A stretch of DNA of 64,000 bases from Agarilytica sp045430305 (GTDB lineage: Bacteria; Pseudomonadota; Gammaproteobacteria; Pseudomonadales; Cellvibrionaceae): positions 248,001 to 312,000 of the forward strand of contig JAILXW010000001.1 in the NCBI GenBank assembly GCA_045430305.1. Direction: 5' to 3'. The position numbers and the translations under genes were made by a program. This document shows, one piece after another, positions 19,262-29,183 of this stretch; within the stretch, counting starts at the first letter, position 1, and each line of letters opens with the position of its first letter. Below the pieces are notes generated by a model. That model ran no database searches, was not told where the DNA came from, and was given only the letters and a program-made list of their open reading frames with translations.

Positions 19262-21166
19262 ATGCCCCTTATCAAACTATCTAAGTTACAACTTCACTAC
19301 GGTGAGCAAATCATTTTCGACGAGGTAGACCTACAGCTAGACCCTGGTGACCGCCTCTGTATCATCGGCCGTAACGGTGTGGGCAAGTCTACGCTGCTCA
19401 AAGTTATTCTAGAAATGGCCCAGCTCGACAGCGGTGAGGTATGGAAATCGCCAGCGGTCGAAGTGGCCAGTTTGTCGCAAGACCTACCCGAACAAGAAGA
19501 TATTTCGGTGTACGATTTTGTTGCTGGGGGTATGCCGCAGTTACTGGAAGCGCTTAAAGCCTATGACCTAGCGTTAGAAAAAGAAGAATACGACAAGCTC
19601 GAAAAACTGCAGCAAATTATAGAAAGCAAAGATGGCTGGAATCTTAACAACCGTGTAGAGCAGGTGCTAACACGGCTTGAACTAGACCCTAAAGCCAGCT
19701 TGAGTTCGCTCTCAGGTGGTTGGCGACGTCGTGTCGCGTTGGCGCGGGCGCTTGTGGTAAAGCCCGATGTGCTTTTGCTGGATGAGCCGACAAACCATCT
19801 CGACATCGCTGCCATTCAGTGGTTAGAGAGCCAATTAAATAACTTTCCTGGGGCCATCGTATTTATTACGCATGATCGCAGCTTTTTGCAAAATACGGCC
19901 AACCGTATCGGGGAGCTGGATCGTGGCCACCTGACATTATGGAAGGGCGACTATGAAGGCTTTTTAACTTTTCGTGAAGAACAGCTCGAAACTGAAGCCA
20001 AGCACAACGCCTTGTTCGATAAGCGTCTGGCGCAGGAGGAAACCTGGATACGGCAAGGGATCAAAGCTCGACGTACTCGTAACGAAGGCCGAGTGCGAGC
20101 GTTGAAAGATATGCGTCGTGAACGGCAAGAGCGTCGTGAGCGACCAAAATCCGCCAAAATTGAACATAGTTCAGAGGTGTCTTCAGGTAAGCTAGTAGCG
20201 GAGCTTGTAGGCGTTCATTTTTCCTGGCGCGACAAAGATTCTGGGCGCAACAAGGTCATTGTGGATAACTTTACAAGCACCATAATGCGTGGCGATAAAG
20301 TCGGTTTACTCGGCCCCAACGGTATCGGCAAAAGCACCTTACTAAAAATCATATTAGGTGAGTTAGAGCCGCAAGAGGGTAGCGTACGTACTGGTACAAA
20401 ACTCAGTGTGGCCTACTTTGATCAAATGCGTGATCAGCTAGAGCTAGAAAAAAGCGCAATCGACAATATTGCCGGTGGACGCGAAAGCATAGAGATCAAC
20501 GGGCGCCCTCGTCATGTGATGAGCTATCTACAAGACTTCCTGTTTTCGGGTGAAAGAGCGCGCACACCAATCAAGTCGCTTTCCGGTGGCGAGCGAAACC
20601 GTATTCTCTTGGCCAAATTGTTCAGTAAGCCATCCAACTTATTAGTGATGGATGAACCTACCAATGACCTCGATGCTGAAACATTGGAATTGCTCGAAGA
20701 TCTGTTAATGAACTACGAAGGTACTTTGTTGCTGGTGAGCCATGATCGAAGCTTTCTCGACAACGTAGTGACCTCGTCCATCGCTTTTGAAGGTAAAGGC
20801 CAAATACGAGAATACGTTGGCGGATACAGCGACTGGATACGCCAAGGAGGTAAATGGCCTGAGCACGAACAGTTTGGTGGCGTGTCGGGCGGCTCTGCTA
20901 CAAGCACTGACGAGCCTCAAGATGCAGCGCCTAAACCTAAGAAACTCAGCTACAAGCTACAGCGTGAACTGGAAGGTTTGCCTGCTCAGTTAGAAAAGCT
21001 GGAAGGCCAAATTGGCGAATTAGAGGGCGAAATTGCAGCCCCTGAGTTCTACCAAAAAGAACAAGATAAAGTTTCTAAAAAACTTAGCAAACTTAATGAG
21101 TTACAGGCAAAACTTCAAGGAAGTTATGAGCGATGGGAAGCGCTTGAAGCCATGAAAGAAGCTTAG
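19262..21166 (+). CDS. uup: ABC-F ATPase Uup
   Basis: 634 residues, the same size as E. coli Uup (635). Two soluble ABC domains without membrane segments: Walker A GRNGVGKST (about 37-45), signature LSGGWRRRVALARAL, Walker B VLLLDEPTNH; then GPNGIGKST, LSGGERNRILLAKL, LLVMDEPTND. The interdomain linker is the charged ABC-F type (RRERQERRERPKS). The C-terminal 100 residues form the Lys/Glu-rich coiled coil typical of Uup and implicated in DNA or ribosome binding. ABC-F proteins act on ribosomes; uup mutants show raised precise excision of transposons. ATG 19262 has only a weak ribosome site. Confidence 0.95.
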   Translation: MPLIKLSKLQLHYGEQIIFDEVDLQLDPGDRLCIIGRNGVGKSTLLKVILEMAQLDSGEVWKSPAVEVASLSQDLPEQEDISVYDFVAGGMPQLLEALKAYDLALEKEEYDKLEKLQQIIESKDGWNLNNRVEQVLTRLELDPKASLSSLSGGWRRRVALARALVVKPDVLLLDEPTNHLDIAAIQWLESQLNNFPGAIVFITHDRSFLQNTANRIGELDRGHLTLWKGDYEGFLTFREEQLETEAKHNALFDKRLAQEETWIRQGIKARRTRNEGRVRALKDMRRERQERRERPKSAKIEHSSEVSSGKLVAELVGVHFSWRDKDSGRNKVIVDNFTSTIMRGDKVGLLGPNGIGKSTLLKIILGELEPQEGSVRTGTKLSVAYFDQMRDQLELEKSAIDNIAGGRESIEINGRPRHVMSYLQDFLFSGERARTPIKSLSGGERNRILLAKLFSKPSNLLVMDEPTNDLDAETLELLEDLLMNYEGTLLLVSHDRSFLDNVVTSSIAFEGKGQIREYVGGYSDWIRQGGKWPEHEQFGGVSGGSATSTDEPQDAAPKPKKLSYKLQRELEGLPAQLEKLEGQIGELEGEIAAPEFYQKEQDKVSKKLSKLNELQAKLQGSYERWEALEAMKEA

Positions 21167-21348
21167 TGCTGAGGTGATTTAGTGCCGTCGTGTAGTCGGC
21201 CCATTCTAGCTGACTGCACGATTTGTTTATGGCGGATCGTGTTCAATGTTTAATCATCTATATATCGCCAAACAAGACCTTATTCGCCTCTTTGGTAGGG
21301 GTGAATGTAGAGGCGAAAGCTGCCCCGGCTTTTCCTGTTCTATTCCGT

Positions 21349-21777
21349 TTACACCTTCACGGCCATCACATCACATTCGGCGCCTCGAATCACTCCTCCA
21401 GCGGTATTGCCAAATAGGGCGGCGAGGCCGTGGCGAGCATGGCTGCCGACAATAATGAGGTCAGCACCTTCTTGCTCGGCAATGTAGTGTAGCTCAGAGC
21501 TAGTTTGCCCAATTCGCACATATTGACGTTCGAGTGGTATACCAAAAGGCTGAGCAATTTTTGAGAGGCGCTTTGTTGCCTGCTGCTCCATTAAATCTTG
21601 TGCTTGGCTTAAGTCGATGGGTACATCGCCACCGTAAGCGAAGGCGAGGGGTTCAAAAGCGTGCAATAGGCTGATTTTGGCATCAAGGGTTTCAGCCAAA
21701 GCCACGGCTTTGTTTAAAATTTTCTCGCAATCTTTACCTAAATCTAAACCTACCAAAAGGTGTTTGTACTGGCTCAT
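21349..21777 (-). CDS. Universal stress protein (UspA family)
   Basis: 142 residues forming one Usp domain. YKHLLVGLDLGKDCEKIL at the N-terminus, HAFEPLAF after strand 2, ADLIIVGSHARHGLAALFGNTAG near residue 105-127 contains the G-x2-G-x9-G-[ST] nucleotide loop in slightly modified form, and the strand DVMAVKV closes the fold. Such proteins bind ATP or AMP and help survival in stationary phase or stress. GGAGAG precedes ATG 21777. It is convergent with uup. Confidence 0.92.
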   Translation of the reverse strand: MSQYKHLLVGLDLGKDCEKILNKAVALAETLDAKISLLHAFEPLAFAYGGDVPIDLSQAQDLMEQQATKRLSKIAQPFGIPLERQYVRIGQTSSELHYIAEQEGADLIIVGSHARHGLAALFGNTAGGVIRGAECDVMAVKV

Positions 21778-22001
21778 GCTTACTCTCCTTCATGCAGACA
21801 TTGATATAAACGTTGTTAAGGCGGGCCGTTACTGAGATCAAAGGTGCGAGCGTGACTAAAAAGCCGCTTGCGCGCCTTGCTTTTAACCTTCACTATCCGC
21901 CAATCACAGGCCTTGATCAACGCTCTTGTAGCTATAATTTTCGAGCCTTTTGTTTTGTATCAAACGCCTAGGTAAAGAGGCGAATAAGAGGCCATCTAAT
22001 T

Positions 22002-22514
22002 ATGTGGGTTGGGTTAATTATAGTGTTCGCCATTGCCATGGTGTTAGGGCCTGTCATGCTGATGCAGCCCTCGCCAGGAATGGCGCGTATCGCGAAATTA
22101 CGTACCCAGGCGAGCACCCTAGGTATGGCTGTGCGTTTACCATCGCCGCTGAAAAATGGCGAGAAAGTACGCGGCGCGGTTTATACGTTGCCGTTAGATC
22201 CGGTCTTACAAAAAATTGATGATTTACCTTACTGGAGTTTGCGCCGGTTAGGTCATTCACATGGCATTCACTTCAATCAAAAATGGGACTGGGGCGGCAA
22301 GCAGAAAGCACTCCCATGCATGCAGGCGTGTTTGCACGCCTGTATCGATGAGTTGCCTGAAGGTATTGCGGCAATCGAGATGAACGCGTCTGGTTTAGGG
22401 ATGCAGTGGGATGAGAGAATTGGCGAGCAGGCGCCAGAAGCAGCGGTAGAAGCGTTGAAGCAGAGACTTGAAGCGCTAATGCGTAGTCTGGTTGAAACGA
22501 TTGACGAAGCCTAG
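22002..22514 (+). CDS. Unrecognised protein with one N-terminal membrane anchor
   Basis: 170 residues. Residues 2-22 form a membrane segment (WVGLIIVFAIAMVLGPVML), followed by a short basic PGMARIAKLRTQAS stretch that would lie in the cytoplasm, then a soluble domain with no motif I know. Trp and Cys residues cluster in the second half (WDWGGKQK, CMQACLHAC). The protein ends in a helix. It is convergent with the gene at 22560, which is also a membrane-anchored unknown. The start at ATG 22002 is favoured because it leaves the membrane segment intact. Confidence 0.75.
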   Translation: MWVGLIIVFAIAMVLGPVMLMQPSPGMARIAKLRTQASTLGMAVRLPSPLKNGEKVRGAVYTLPLDPVLQKIDDLPYWSLRRLGHSHGIHFNQKWDWGGKQKALPCMQACLHACIDELPEGIAAIEMNASGLGMQWDERIGEQAPEAAVEALKQRLEALMRSLVETIDEA

Positions 22515-22559
22515 AAGCGCAAAGGTTTACCTTTGTCTGGCTTATGTTAATCGGTCTGG

Positions 22560-23348
22560 CTAAGAGTCATCATTTTGTTCACTTAGCATTTTCTCTGCCT
22601 GTGCGCGGCTAAGCTCTGCGAGCCCGGGCGTGTCTGCTTCAGGGTTGTGGGTGGTTTCAGGCATTAAGCTTAAAGAGAGTGCTCGGCGCTTACTGCTAAG
22701 AATTTCACCGATTTCTGTGATGATTTGGTTTTGCCGCTCGTCTTTGTGCCCAGCCTCTGTCGCTACTTCAAGCGCTTTGCGATAAAAAGCAAAAGCTCGC
22801 AGCACATCGCCGCGGTTCACCGCTTTATGGCCCTGAGCGACGTTACTTGTGATTTTAACCATGAAGTTGGCCCAGCTGATATCGCGAAGAAGCGCATCCA
22901 TTTCGGCCACTTGTATTTGGTCGGCGGCTTGCCGTTTGCGAACAATGCGCGCGGCTTCAGACATGGCGTACTGCGCGCGGGCAATCGCCGCGTCACTTTC
23001 CATCAGCCGGTATAGTGCGACTTTCTTTGAAGGGTCAGAAAATTCTTGCGCGCGTTGTTCTAATCCCCCCAATGTCATTTGATAATAATTATTGGAAGGC
23101 GATATCCCCAGCATGGTGTTAGTAAGGTCGATCGCTTCTTCGTTGATGATTTTCGGGATGGCGGGGTTTTCCACCAGCGGTTGTAAGGTCGCGACGAGCT
23201 CTTCCATATCAGATACGCGGCGTTTCATGCTGCTGAGTTTTTGGCTGACGACACGCGCACGGGTTTGCCGTTGGTTAATAACACTAACGATAAAAAGCGA
23301 GGCTGCCGCCAGGGTTAGCAAAATTACTATGGTGGAAAAACTAGACAT
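22560..23348 (-). CDS. Unrecognised membrane-anchored, coiled-coil protein
   Basis: 262 residues. A membrane segment lies at about 5-23 (TIVILLTLAAASLFIVSVI), followed by a basic QRQTRARVVSQKLSSMKRRV stretch, placing the rest in the cytoplasm. The body is almost all helical, with pairs such as AIARAQYAMSEAARIVRKRQA and AVNRGDVLRAFAFYRKALEVA; the latter looks like a single TPR-like helical hairpin. The acidic C-terminus is dispensable in appearance. No family is recognised. It lies between uspA and topA on the opposite strand to topA. Confidence 0.75.
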   Translation of the reverse strand: MSSFSTIVILLTLAAASLFIVSVINQRQTRARVVSQKLSSMKRRVSDMEELVATLQPLVENPAIPKIINEEAIDLTNTMLGISPSNNYYQMTLGGLEQRAQEFSDPSKKVALYRLMESDAAIARAQYAMSEAARIVRKRQAADQIQVAEMDALLRDISWANFMVKITSNVAQGHKAVNRGDVLRAFAFYRKALEVATEAGHKDERQNQIITEIGEILSSKRRALSLSLMPETTHNPEADTPGLAELSRAQAEKMLSEQNDDS

Positions 23349-23751
23349 CTGTCGTAATAAGGTCTTTAGTTAGCGAATACGTGGTGTTTGTGGCAGTTAA
23401 CGAAACCAGCAATTAGCGGGTAAGTACTTTAACTATAAGCAAGTCTAAACGAAGTCACGTGATTTTTATTTTAGAAAAAAAATTGTGGACCATTTAAAAG
23501 TCGTAATAGAACAATTAGCGACAAGAAAAAACCAAAAAAATATATATAAAACAATAAGATAGAGTGATAACCTGATCTTTATTCTATAGGGGGTGGTAAT
23601 ACGTGCCGAAAGTGTACATTGCCGCCAATAACAATGCGCATCGCTTGACCTTGGCTCTCAGTGGCCTTATATATGCGCAGCACTCTTTTCAATCGACACA
23701 TTTAAGAACAGCGTTAGTAGCATGAAAACGCGCTAAGCAGAGTAGGGGTTT
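23349..23751. other. 403-bp intergenic region upstream of topA
   Basis: Divergent promoter region. Bases 23460-23590 are strongly A/T-rich with a TATATATAAAA run, as expected for a supercoiling-sensitive promoter region, but I cannot assign -35/-10 elements with confidence. No gene seen. Confidence 0.5.
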
Positions 23752-26445
23752 ATGGGGAAATCGCTTGTTATCGTGGAGTCGCCCGCCAAGGCAAAAACGA
23801 TTAATAAATATCTTGGTAAGGACTTTGTCGTCAAATCCAGCGTTGGTCATATTCGTGACTTGCCCACCAGTGGATCTGCCAGTCTCAAAGTAGATCGTAA
23901 AGAAGCGGCCAAAAAAGCTGCGGCTACGCGCAAAATGTCGCCGACAGAAAAAGCTAAATACAAGGCCAAGAAAGCGAAAGATCAGCTCGTTAATCGAATG
24001 GGTATCAACCCAGATAAAAACTGGGAAGCTAAGTACGAGATTCTCCCCAACAAAGAAAAAGTCGTTAACGAACTGAAAAAACTCGCCGAAGATGCTGACC
24101 TTATCTATCTCGCGACGGATTTGGACCGCGAAGGAGAGGCCATTGCTTGGCACCTGCGCGAGGCCATTGGCGGCGATGACGAACGCTACCGGCGCGTGGT
24201 GTTTAACGAAATCACCAAAACTGCAATTCAAGAAGCTTTCCAGTCGCCTGGCTATGTAGATCTTAATCGTGTTAACGCACAGCAAGCGCGCCGGTTTCTC
24301 GATCGTGTTGTTGGCTATATGGTGTCGCCCTTATTGTGGGAAAAAATTGCCAAAGGCCTGTCTGCCGGGCGCGTACAGTCAGTTGCTGTTCGCTTAGTCG
24401 CTGAGCGTGAAGCTGAAATCCGCGCATTCCTTCCAGAAGAGTTCTGGACGGTTCACGCGCAACTAAACTCCGGTAAAAACGAACTCGCCAAGTACGAAGT
24501 TAAGAAAGAGGGGGGTGAAAACTTCCGCCCCACCAATGAAGCGCAAACCATGGCCGTGGTTAAGGCGTTAGACAATGCAGAATTCAAAGTCGCCAAACGT
24601 GAAGATAAGCCAACGTCTTCAAAGCCCAGCGCACCATTCATTACATCGACCCTACAACAAGCGGCTTCCACCCGAATGGGCTTTGGTGTTAAGAAAACGA
24701 TGGTCTTGGCGCAGCGCTTATATGAAGCGGGCTACATCACCTACATGCGTACCGACTCGACCAATTTGAGTAAAGAGGCCGTCGAAACCTGTCGCAACTA
24801 CATTAATGACGAGTTCGGCAAAAAATACTTGCCCGAAGCACCTAACGTCTACTCAAGCAAAGACGGCGCGCAAGAGGCGCATGAGGCGATTCGTCCTTCT
24901 GATGTTGCCTGTAAGCCAACCATGCTGACCAAAATGGAGCGTGATGCCGAGCGGCTCTACACGCTTATTTGGCAGCAGTTCATTGCTTGCCAAATGACGC
25001 CAGCTGAATTTACCAGTTCCACCATTGCTGTGTCAGCTGACAACTTCGAGCTTCGTGCCAAAGGCCGTGTAATTCGGTTCGATGGTTATCAAAAAGTTAT
25101 GCCGCCTCCGGCGAAAAAAGACGAAGATGGTCTACTCCCTGATGTAAAAGTAGGGGAGGTACTGGATCTGAAAGAGCTTCTGCCGCAGCAGCATTTCACT
25201 AAGCCGCCTGCCCGATTTACCGAAGCATCATTGGTTAAAGAGTTGGAAAAGCGCGGCATAGGCCGACCTTCTACTTACGCTTCCATCATTTCGACGATTC
25301 AAGATCGCGGTTACGTGCATGTTGAAAACAAGCGTTTCTATGCCGACAAAATGGGCGATATCGTTACGGAGCGTTTAGTCGAGAGCTTTTCTGAACTGAT
25401 GGATTACAGCTTTACTGCCAAGATGGAAGAATCATTAGATGTGGTGGCTGAAGGTAAGAAAAACTGGATCGACCTGCTCAACGACTTTTATAAAAACTTC
25501 TCTGAGACCTTACTAAAGGCAAAAGAGACAGATGGCGGCATGCGCCGTAATCAGCCTGTAGAAACAGATATTGAGTGTTCTTCCTGTGGCCGTACGATGC
25601 AGATTCGTACGGGCAGTACAGGCGTTTTTCTTGGTTGTTCAGGCTATGGCTTGCCACCGAAAGAGCGTTGTAAAACCACGATGAATTTGGTTTCTGGTGA
25701 TGAAGCCGTGAACGTGGATGAAGACGAAGAAGCAGAGTCTAAGCAACTGCGCCAAAAGCGTCGCTGTGGTAAATGTAACACCGCGATGGATTCATACTTG
25801 CTCGATGAAACTCGAAAATTGCACATCTGTGGTCGAAACCCAGATTGTGAAGGGTTTGAAGTGGAAAAGGGCACATTCAAAATCAAGGGTTATGAAGGCG
25901 AAATCATTGAGTGCGATAAGTGCGGCAATGATATGCAGCTTAAGACAGGCCGGTTCGGCAAATACTTTGGCTGTACCAGTGAAACGTGTAAAAACACGCG
26001 AAAACTGTTGAAAAATGGTGAAGTGGCTCCGCCCAAAATGGATCCCATCCCGATGCCTAACCTGGAATGCCAGAAGGTCGATGACCACTATGTATTACGA
26101 GACGGGGCGTCAGGCTTATTCTTGGCTGCTAGCCAATTCCCGAAAAACCGCGAAACACGTGCGCCAACTGTAAAAGAACTCAAACAAGCGGGTGACGCGC
26201 TTGATCCAAAATATGCTCATCTGCTTAAAGCGCCAGAAGAAGACAGTGATGGCCGAGAAACAGTGATTCGTTTCAGCCGCAAAACAAAAGAGCAATACGT
26301 GCAATCGGAAGTAGAAGGCAAAGCTACTGGTTGGAAAGCGTTTTACGATAAAGGCAAATGGAATGTTACAGAGGCGCCCGCAAAAAAAGCACCAGCCAAA
26401 AAAGCTGCTGCGAAGAAAAAGGCGACTAAAAAGAAAAGCGCTTGA
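23752..26445 (+). CDS. topA: DNA topoisomerase I (type IA)
   Basis: 897 residues. It relaxes negative supercoils by transient single-strand cleavage. The Toprim domain begins [18 protein letters not shown] and has the acidic triad in TDLDREGEA. The active-site Tyr is residue 331 in ITYMRTDS (E. coli Tyr319). The C-terminal part carries three four-Cys zinc ribbons: [16 protein letters not shown] and CDKCGNDM, each with a second Cys pair. The protein ends in a 25-residue Lys/Ala tail ([12 protein letters not shown] type), which E. coli TopA lacks; such tails aid processivity in some bacteria. ATG 23752 follows AGTAGGGG. The next gene starts 14 bp downstream. Confidence 0.97.
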   Translation: MGKSLVIVESPAKAKTINKYLGKDFVVKSSVGHIRDLPTSGSASLKVDRKEAAKKAAATRKMSPTEKAKYKAKKAKDQLVNRMGINPDKNWEAKYEILPNKEKVVNELKKLAEDADLIYLATDLDREGEAIAWHLREAIGGDDERYRRVVFNEITKTAIQEAFQSPGYVDLNRVNAQQARRFLDRVVGYMVSPLLWEKIAKGLSAGRVQSVAVRLVAEREAEIRAFLPEEFWTVHAQLNSGKNELAKYEVKKEGGENFRPTNEAQTMAVVKALDNAEFKVAKREDKPTSSKPSAPFITSTLQQAASTRMGFGVKKTMVLAQRLYEAGYITYMRTDSTNLSKEAVETCRNYINDEFGKKYLPEAPNVYSSKDGAQEAHEAIRPSDVACKPTMLTKMERDAERLYTLIWQQFIACQMTPAEFTSSTIAVSADNFELRAKGRVIRFDGYQKVMPPPAKKDEDGLLPDVKVGEVLDLKELLPQQHFTKPPARFTEASLVKELEKRGIGRPSTYASIISTIQDRGYVHVENKRFYADKMGDIVTERLVESFSELMDYSFTAKMEESLDVVAEGKKNWIDLLNDFYKNFSETLLKAKETDGGMRRNQPVETDIECSSCGRTMQIRTGSTGVFLGCSGYGLPPKERCKTTMNLVSGDEAVNVDEDEEAESKQLRQKRRCGKCNTAMDSYLLDETRKLHICGRNPDCEGFEVEKGTFKIKGYEGEIIECDKCGNDMQLKTGRFGKYFGCTSETCKNTRKLLKNGEVAPPKMDPIPMPNLECQKVDDHYVLRDGASGLFLAASQFPKNRETRAPTVKELKQAGDALDPKYAHLLKAPEEDSDGRETVIRFSRKTKEQYVQSEVEGKATGWKAFYDKGKWNVTEAPAKKAPAKKAAAKKKATKKKSA

Positions 26446-26459
26446 TGGCAGGTTGAGTC

Positions 26460-26972
26460 ATGACTGAAGCGGAGTCTAAGCAGTTTCTCGGTCAGCAATT
26501 GGGTCACGTGCGTATTTTACTGGCCAAGTTGGAAGCCGAGAGTTCTTTGCCAGTAAAGCGCGCGTTAACCCAGGCTTGCCTAGCAAGCCTTGAACTTGGC
26601 TTTAGCCACTACCTCGCCAGCGTTTTTGAGCTTGCACGCCCGATTCGCTTGCTTGAATTTACTTCTATGCAGTTGCCTCAAGCTGTAGCCAAACAGGTTG
26701 AGTTGCTCAAACTGTTGGATACAGAGAGCGAGTTATCTTGGCTGTATCGCCTGTGTCTGTTGGCCGAATCTCTTCACTATACTCACGCTGCATGGGGGCA
26801 ACACCCTCTAGGTGCTTCGTCTGTGGGGCACGCTCCATCACTTATCGCGAGTAATCGCTCATTCCATGCTACGCCCCATTGGTCGGTCGCAAATCCAGAA
26901 GATATTTCCAATATTGCCAGTGCTGCAGAGACATTTCTAGAGCGCTATAACGACGCAGACCAGGAATACTAG
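26460..26972 (+). CDS. DUF6586-like protein downstream of topA
   Basis: 170 residues, mostly helical, with no signal, membrane segment or catalytic motif. It corresponds in position and character to the unnamed gene found after topA in Pseudomonas (PA3010 type, DUF6586), which encodes a small protein with segments such as LLAKLEAES and LFSLELGFSHYL-like helices. It starts 14 bp after topA and should be co-transcribed with it. The function is unknown. A terminator is not evident between it and the next small gene. Confidence 0.8.
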   Translation: MTEAESKQFLGQQLGHVRILLAKLEAESSLPVKRALTQACLASLELGFSHYLASVFELARPIRLLEFTSMQLPQAVAKQVELLKLLDTESELSWLYRLCLLAESLHYTHAAWGQHPLGASSVGHAPSLIASNRSFHATPHWSVANPEDISNIASAAETFLERYNDADQEY

Positions 26973-27083
26973 TCGGGTCAATTCTAGTGATGCGCATCGG
27001 AAAACTCGTCTTTTTCTCCCTCAATACAAGAATTGTCTTTGTTCAGATGGTAGAATATCGCGACCTACTATCGGGAATCTTTG

Positions 27084-27329
27084 ATGTCGACACTTTTTGA
27101 AATTGTAGAGTTACCAAATGGTGAATTTGCGCTTTGCCGTGCTGATGAAAACGGCGAGCCATTGGTGTCTATTCGTTTTTCGAAAGAGTCTATGTATTTT
27201 CTGGATGAAGCAAAAGTAGATATTGCCAAAGCGATGATAGAGGCAGGCTTAGAGGCCGCGGGCGATATTCAGGTGTCAGATGATGACGACTTAGAGAATC
27301 TAGACCTCAATGACAGCACGCTACACTGA
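27084..27329 (+). CDS. Small acidic unknown protein of the topA-lexA region
   Basis: 81 residues from ATG 27084 (an in-frame TTG lies directly before it). GGGAA lies 6-7 bp upstream of the ATG. Sequence: a short beta-like start (TLFEIVELPNGEFALCR), then FSKESMYFLDEAKVDIAKAMIEAGL and a very acidic C-terminus (DDDDLENLDLND). Position between the DUF6586 gene and sulA matches an unnamed gene of the Pseudomonas cluster (PA3009 type). No function can be assigned. The 8-bp repeat array begins 14 bp after the stop. Confidence 0.8.
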   Translation: MSTLFEIVELPNGEFALCRADENGEPLVSIRFSKESMYFLDEAKVDIAKAMIEAGLEAAGDIQVSDDDDLENLDLNDSTLH

Positions 27330-27343
27330 TTAACGTAGTTCCT

Positions 27344-27447
27344 CAGTTTCCCAGTTTCCCAGTTTCCCAGTTTCCCAGTTTCCCAGTTTCCCAGTTTCCC
27401 AGTTTCCCAGTTTCCCAGTTTCCCAGTTTCCCAGTTTCCCAGTTTCC
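27344..27447. repeat. Perfect 8-bp tandem repeat, 13 copies
   Basis: The unit CAGTTTCC is repeated 13 times without a mismatch (104 bp). The array is noncoding on the plus strand; on the minus strand it can be read as an open Gly-Asn-Trp-Glu-Thr-Gly-Lys-Leu repeat, which I treat as a by-product. Perfect identity implies recent slippage or copying, so copy number is likely to vary between isolates. Confidence 0.98.
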
Positions 27448-27835
27448 TGGTTGAGTCGTCCTCAGCTTGAATTTACTTTTACAGCATGGCGAAACCCACT
27501 CCGGTACCATTTTGGGCGGTTTGCCGTTTGTATAGACGCTGATGCTCAGCGTTGGCCCGTGCCACGGAAGGGCCAATAGAATCATTAAGATGCCGGTTTT
27601 GTCCTCGCGTTAATCCTGTGTTTGACGTTGGAAAAACCGGAAATTTGCCACAAAATACTATTTTGTGGTGTTTTGCGCGCCTTATTGTGTCGAAACCTAA
27701 GCAAATACAATGACTTGCGTTAAAAATATAAGCTAAACTATTGTTTAATAGCGTAAGGGTATGATTACCACGGAATTTTAGGCTATGATCAAATCATGCC
27801 CAAAAACCATGGGAAAACACAGTTTAGGCAACTCA

Positions 27836-28135
27836 ATGACCAAGTCAGAATTGATAGAGCGAATCGCAGCACGGCAGGATCAACTGTCTGCTAAAGATAT
27901 CGAGTTGGCGGTAAAATTGGTGTTGGAATATATGTCGCAAGCTTTGGCATCTGGCGAGCGAATTGAAATCAGAGGTTTTGGCAGTTTTTCACTGCACTAC
28001 CGTGCGCCGCGCGTTGGTCGAAACCCTAAGACGGGTGAATCAGTGCAGTTAGAAGGGAAGTATGTCCCGCACTTCAAGCCTGGTAAAGAAATGCGAGACC
28101 GAGTCAATGAAAGCCTTCAGGACGAAAACCCGTAG
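27836..28135 (+). CDS. ihfB: Integration host factor beta-type DNA-bending protein
   Basis: 99 residues from ATG 27836 ([11 protein letters not shown], the standard IHF-beta start); the frame is open 17 codons further upstream, but that extension is not family-like. The IHF/HU fold is complete: [18 protein letters not shown] dimer helices, [14 protein letters not shown], and the DNA-intercalating arm [16 protein letters not shown] with its Pro. A short acidic tail follows. IHF-beta pairs with IHF-alpha to bend DNA sharply at specific sites. ihfB normally follows rpsA in gammaproteobacteria; here it stands alone between repeat arrays, so this may be a second copy or a relocated gene. Confidence 0.9.
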   Translation: MTKSELIERIAARQDQLSAKDIELAVKLVLEYMSQALASGERIEIRGFGSFSLHYRAPRVGRNPKTGESVQLEGKYVPHFKPGKEMRDRVNESLQDENP

Positions 28136-28186
28136 ACTTTATCTATCGTATCCATTGCGAAAATCAAATTCCCAAGCTTCCTTCTT

Positions 28187-28334
28187 GTTAGTCCGTTAGT
28201 CCGTTAGTCCGTTAGTCCGTTAGTCCGTTAGTCCGTTAGTCCGTTAGTCCGTTAGTCCGTTAGTCCGTTAGTCCGTTAGTCCGTTAGTCCGTTAGTCCGT
28301 TAGTCCGTTAGTCCGTTAGTCCGTTAGTCCGTTA
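28187..28334. repeat. Perfect 8-bp tandem repeat, 18 copies
   Basis: The unit GTTAGTCC is repeated 18 times exactly from 28187 to 28330, then a partial GTTA. It starts 52 bp after the ihfB stop. Neither strand has a plausible gene over it. Confidence 0.98.
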
Positions 28335-28582
28335 CATCCGTTTATCTCTTTCCCGGGCTTTTCCTTTAGCTAAGTGTTTCTCGAGCTTTGCTGCATCCTG
28401 CAGCGCTGGCGTGAGAATTGGGTTGCGTATCCGTCGACCTTACCTGGCCTTGCAACTTCCATGTGTACCTCCTTGTTAGTGACCATTATTCAGATTTACT
28501 GCTTTTAAAAATAGAGGATATTCCTGTTGGTTGGTGTAAGACTTATCGCACACGTGTGAGAGATATCTGACGATGTTTAGTA

Positions 28583-28638
28583 TGAGGCGTGAGGCGTGAG
28601 GCGTGAGGCGTGAGGCGTGAGGCGTGAGGCGTGAGGAC
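28583..28638. repeat. 7-bp tandem repeat, 7 perfect copies
   Basis: The unit TGAGGCG repeats seven times exactly (28583-28631), followed by one degenerate copy (TGAGGAC). It lies between ihfB and the end of sulA, downstream of both. The unit is unrelated to the two 8-bp units nearby. Confidence 0.97.
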
Positions 28639-28707
28639 GCAGGATGACTATATCGTTACAGCGGTTGCAGCCTTCTCTTTTACATAGAGAGAAGGTAGCG
28701 ACTGTTG

Positions 28708-29181
28708 TTACCTTGCTTCAATAATAACAGCGCGAGTTTTGCCAAGGTTTGCCGCTTCTTCTAATTGAATACGGTCAGACTCATGGAGCTGGTCTACGAA
28801 GATTACAACCGTCGCACTTTTTCCGTTAGAAAGGGCATCCCAGGCCATCCACAAGCGGTCATCACAGTGTTCGCCACGCACGATTCGTAAGCTACGCTGG
28901 TCAATATCTTGGTTTCTAAAAATATCGATGCTGTAATGCGGTGGGGTTATACAGGTAAACCACTTTTCGTTATCCTCTTTACTTAAATGAGCAAGCATAG
29001 GAAAAAGCACGCTCATTTGATCCCCGTAGGGCATTACAATGTGGGTTAAGCGAGAGCTTGGTGGTGTTGTTTTGTCATTAGCACCTGAGGCAAAACCAAA
29101 AGAGTTCGCGTTGTTATCGATGGTGGTATTGCTTTGGACCAATGTATCGTCGATGTGTTGGGCAGAAAGTTTTGCGAACAT
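28708..29181 (-). CDS. sulA: SulA-like cell division inhibitor
   Basis: 157 residues. SulA binds FtsZ monomers and blocks septation during the SOS response. The SulA/RecA-like core is visible: LTHIVMPYGDQMSVLFPMLA, KWFTCITPPHY, LRIVRGEHCDDRLWMAWDAL and ATVVIFVDQL. Identity to enterobacterial SulA is low, as is usual for the Pseudomonas-type proteins. It starts 2 bp after the lexA stop on the same strand, so it is co-transcribed with lexA and induced by DNA damage, as in Pseudomonas, whereas E. coli sulA has its own promoter. Confidence 0.88.
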   Translation of the reverse strand: MFAKLSAQHIDDTLVQSNTTIDNNANSFGFASGANDKTTPPSSRLTHIVMPYGDQMSVLFPMLAHLSKEDNEKWFTCITPPHYSIDIFRNQDIDQRSLRIVRGEHCDDRLWMAWDALSNGKSATVVIFVDQLHESDRIQLEEAANLGKTRAVIIEAR

Positions 29182-29183
29182 GT

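Noticed and set aside
22519..22536. Terminator between the convergent unknown genes
   Set aside because: CAAAGGT and ACCTTTG can pair, but the loop is only two bases and no T-run follows on either strand.
27343..27585. Minus-strand open frame encoding a Gly-Asn-Trp-Glu repeat protein
   Set aside because: It is produced by reading the 8-bp tandem array; no ribosome site, and the non-repeat half has no protein-like pattern.
27344..28638. CRISPR array
   Set aside because: The repeat units are directly joined 7-8 bp units with no spacers, and no cas genes are present.
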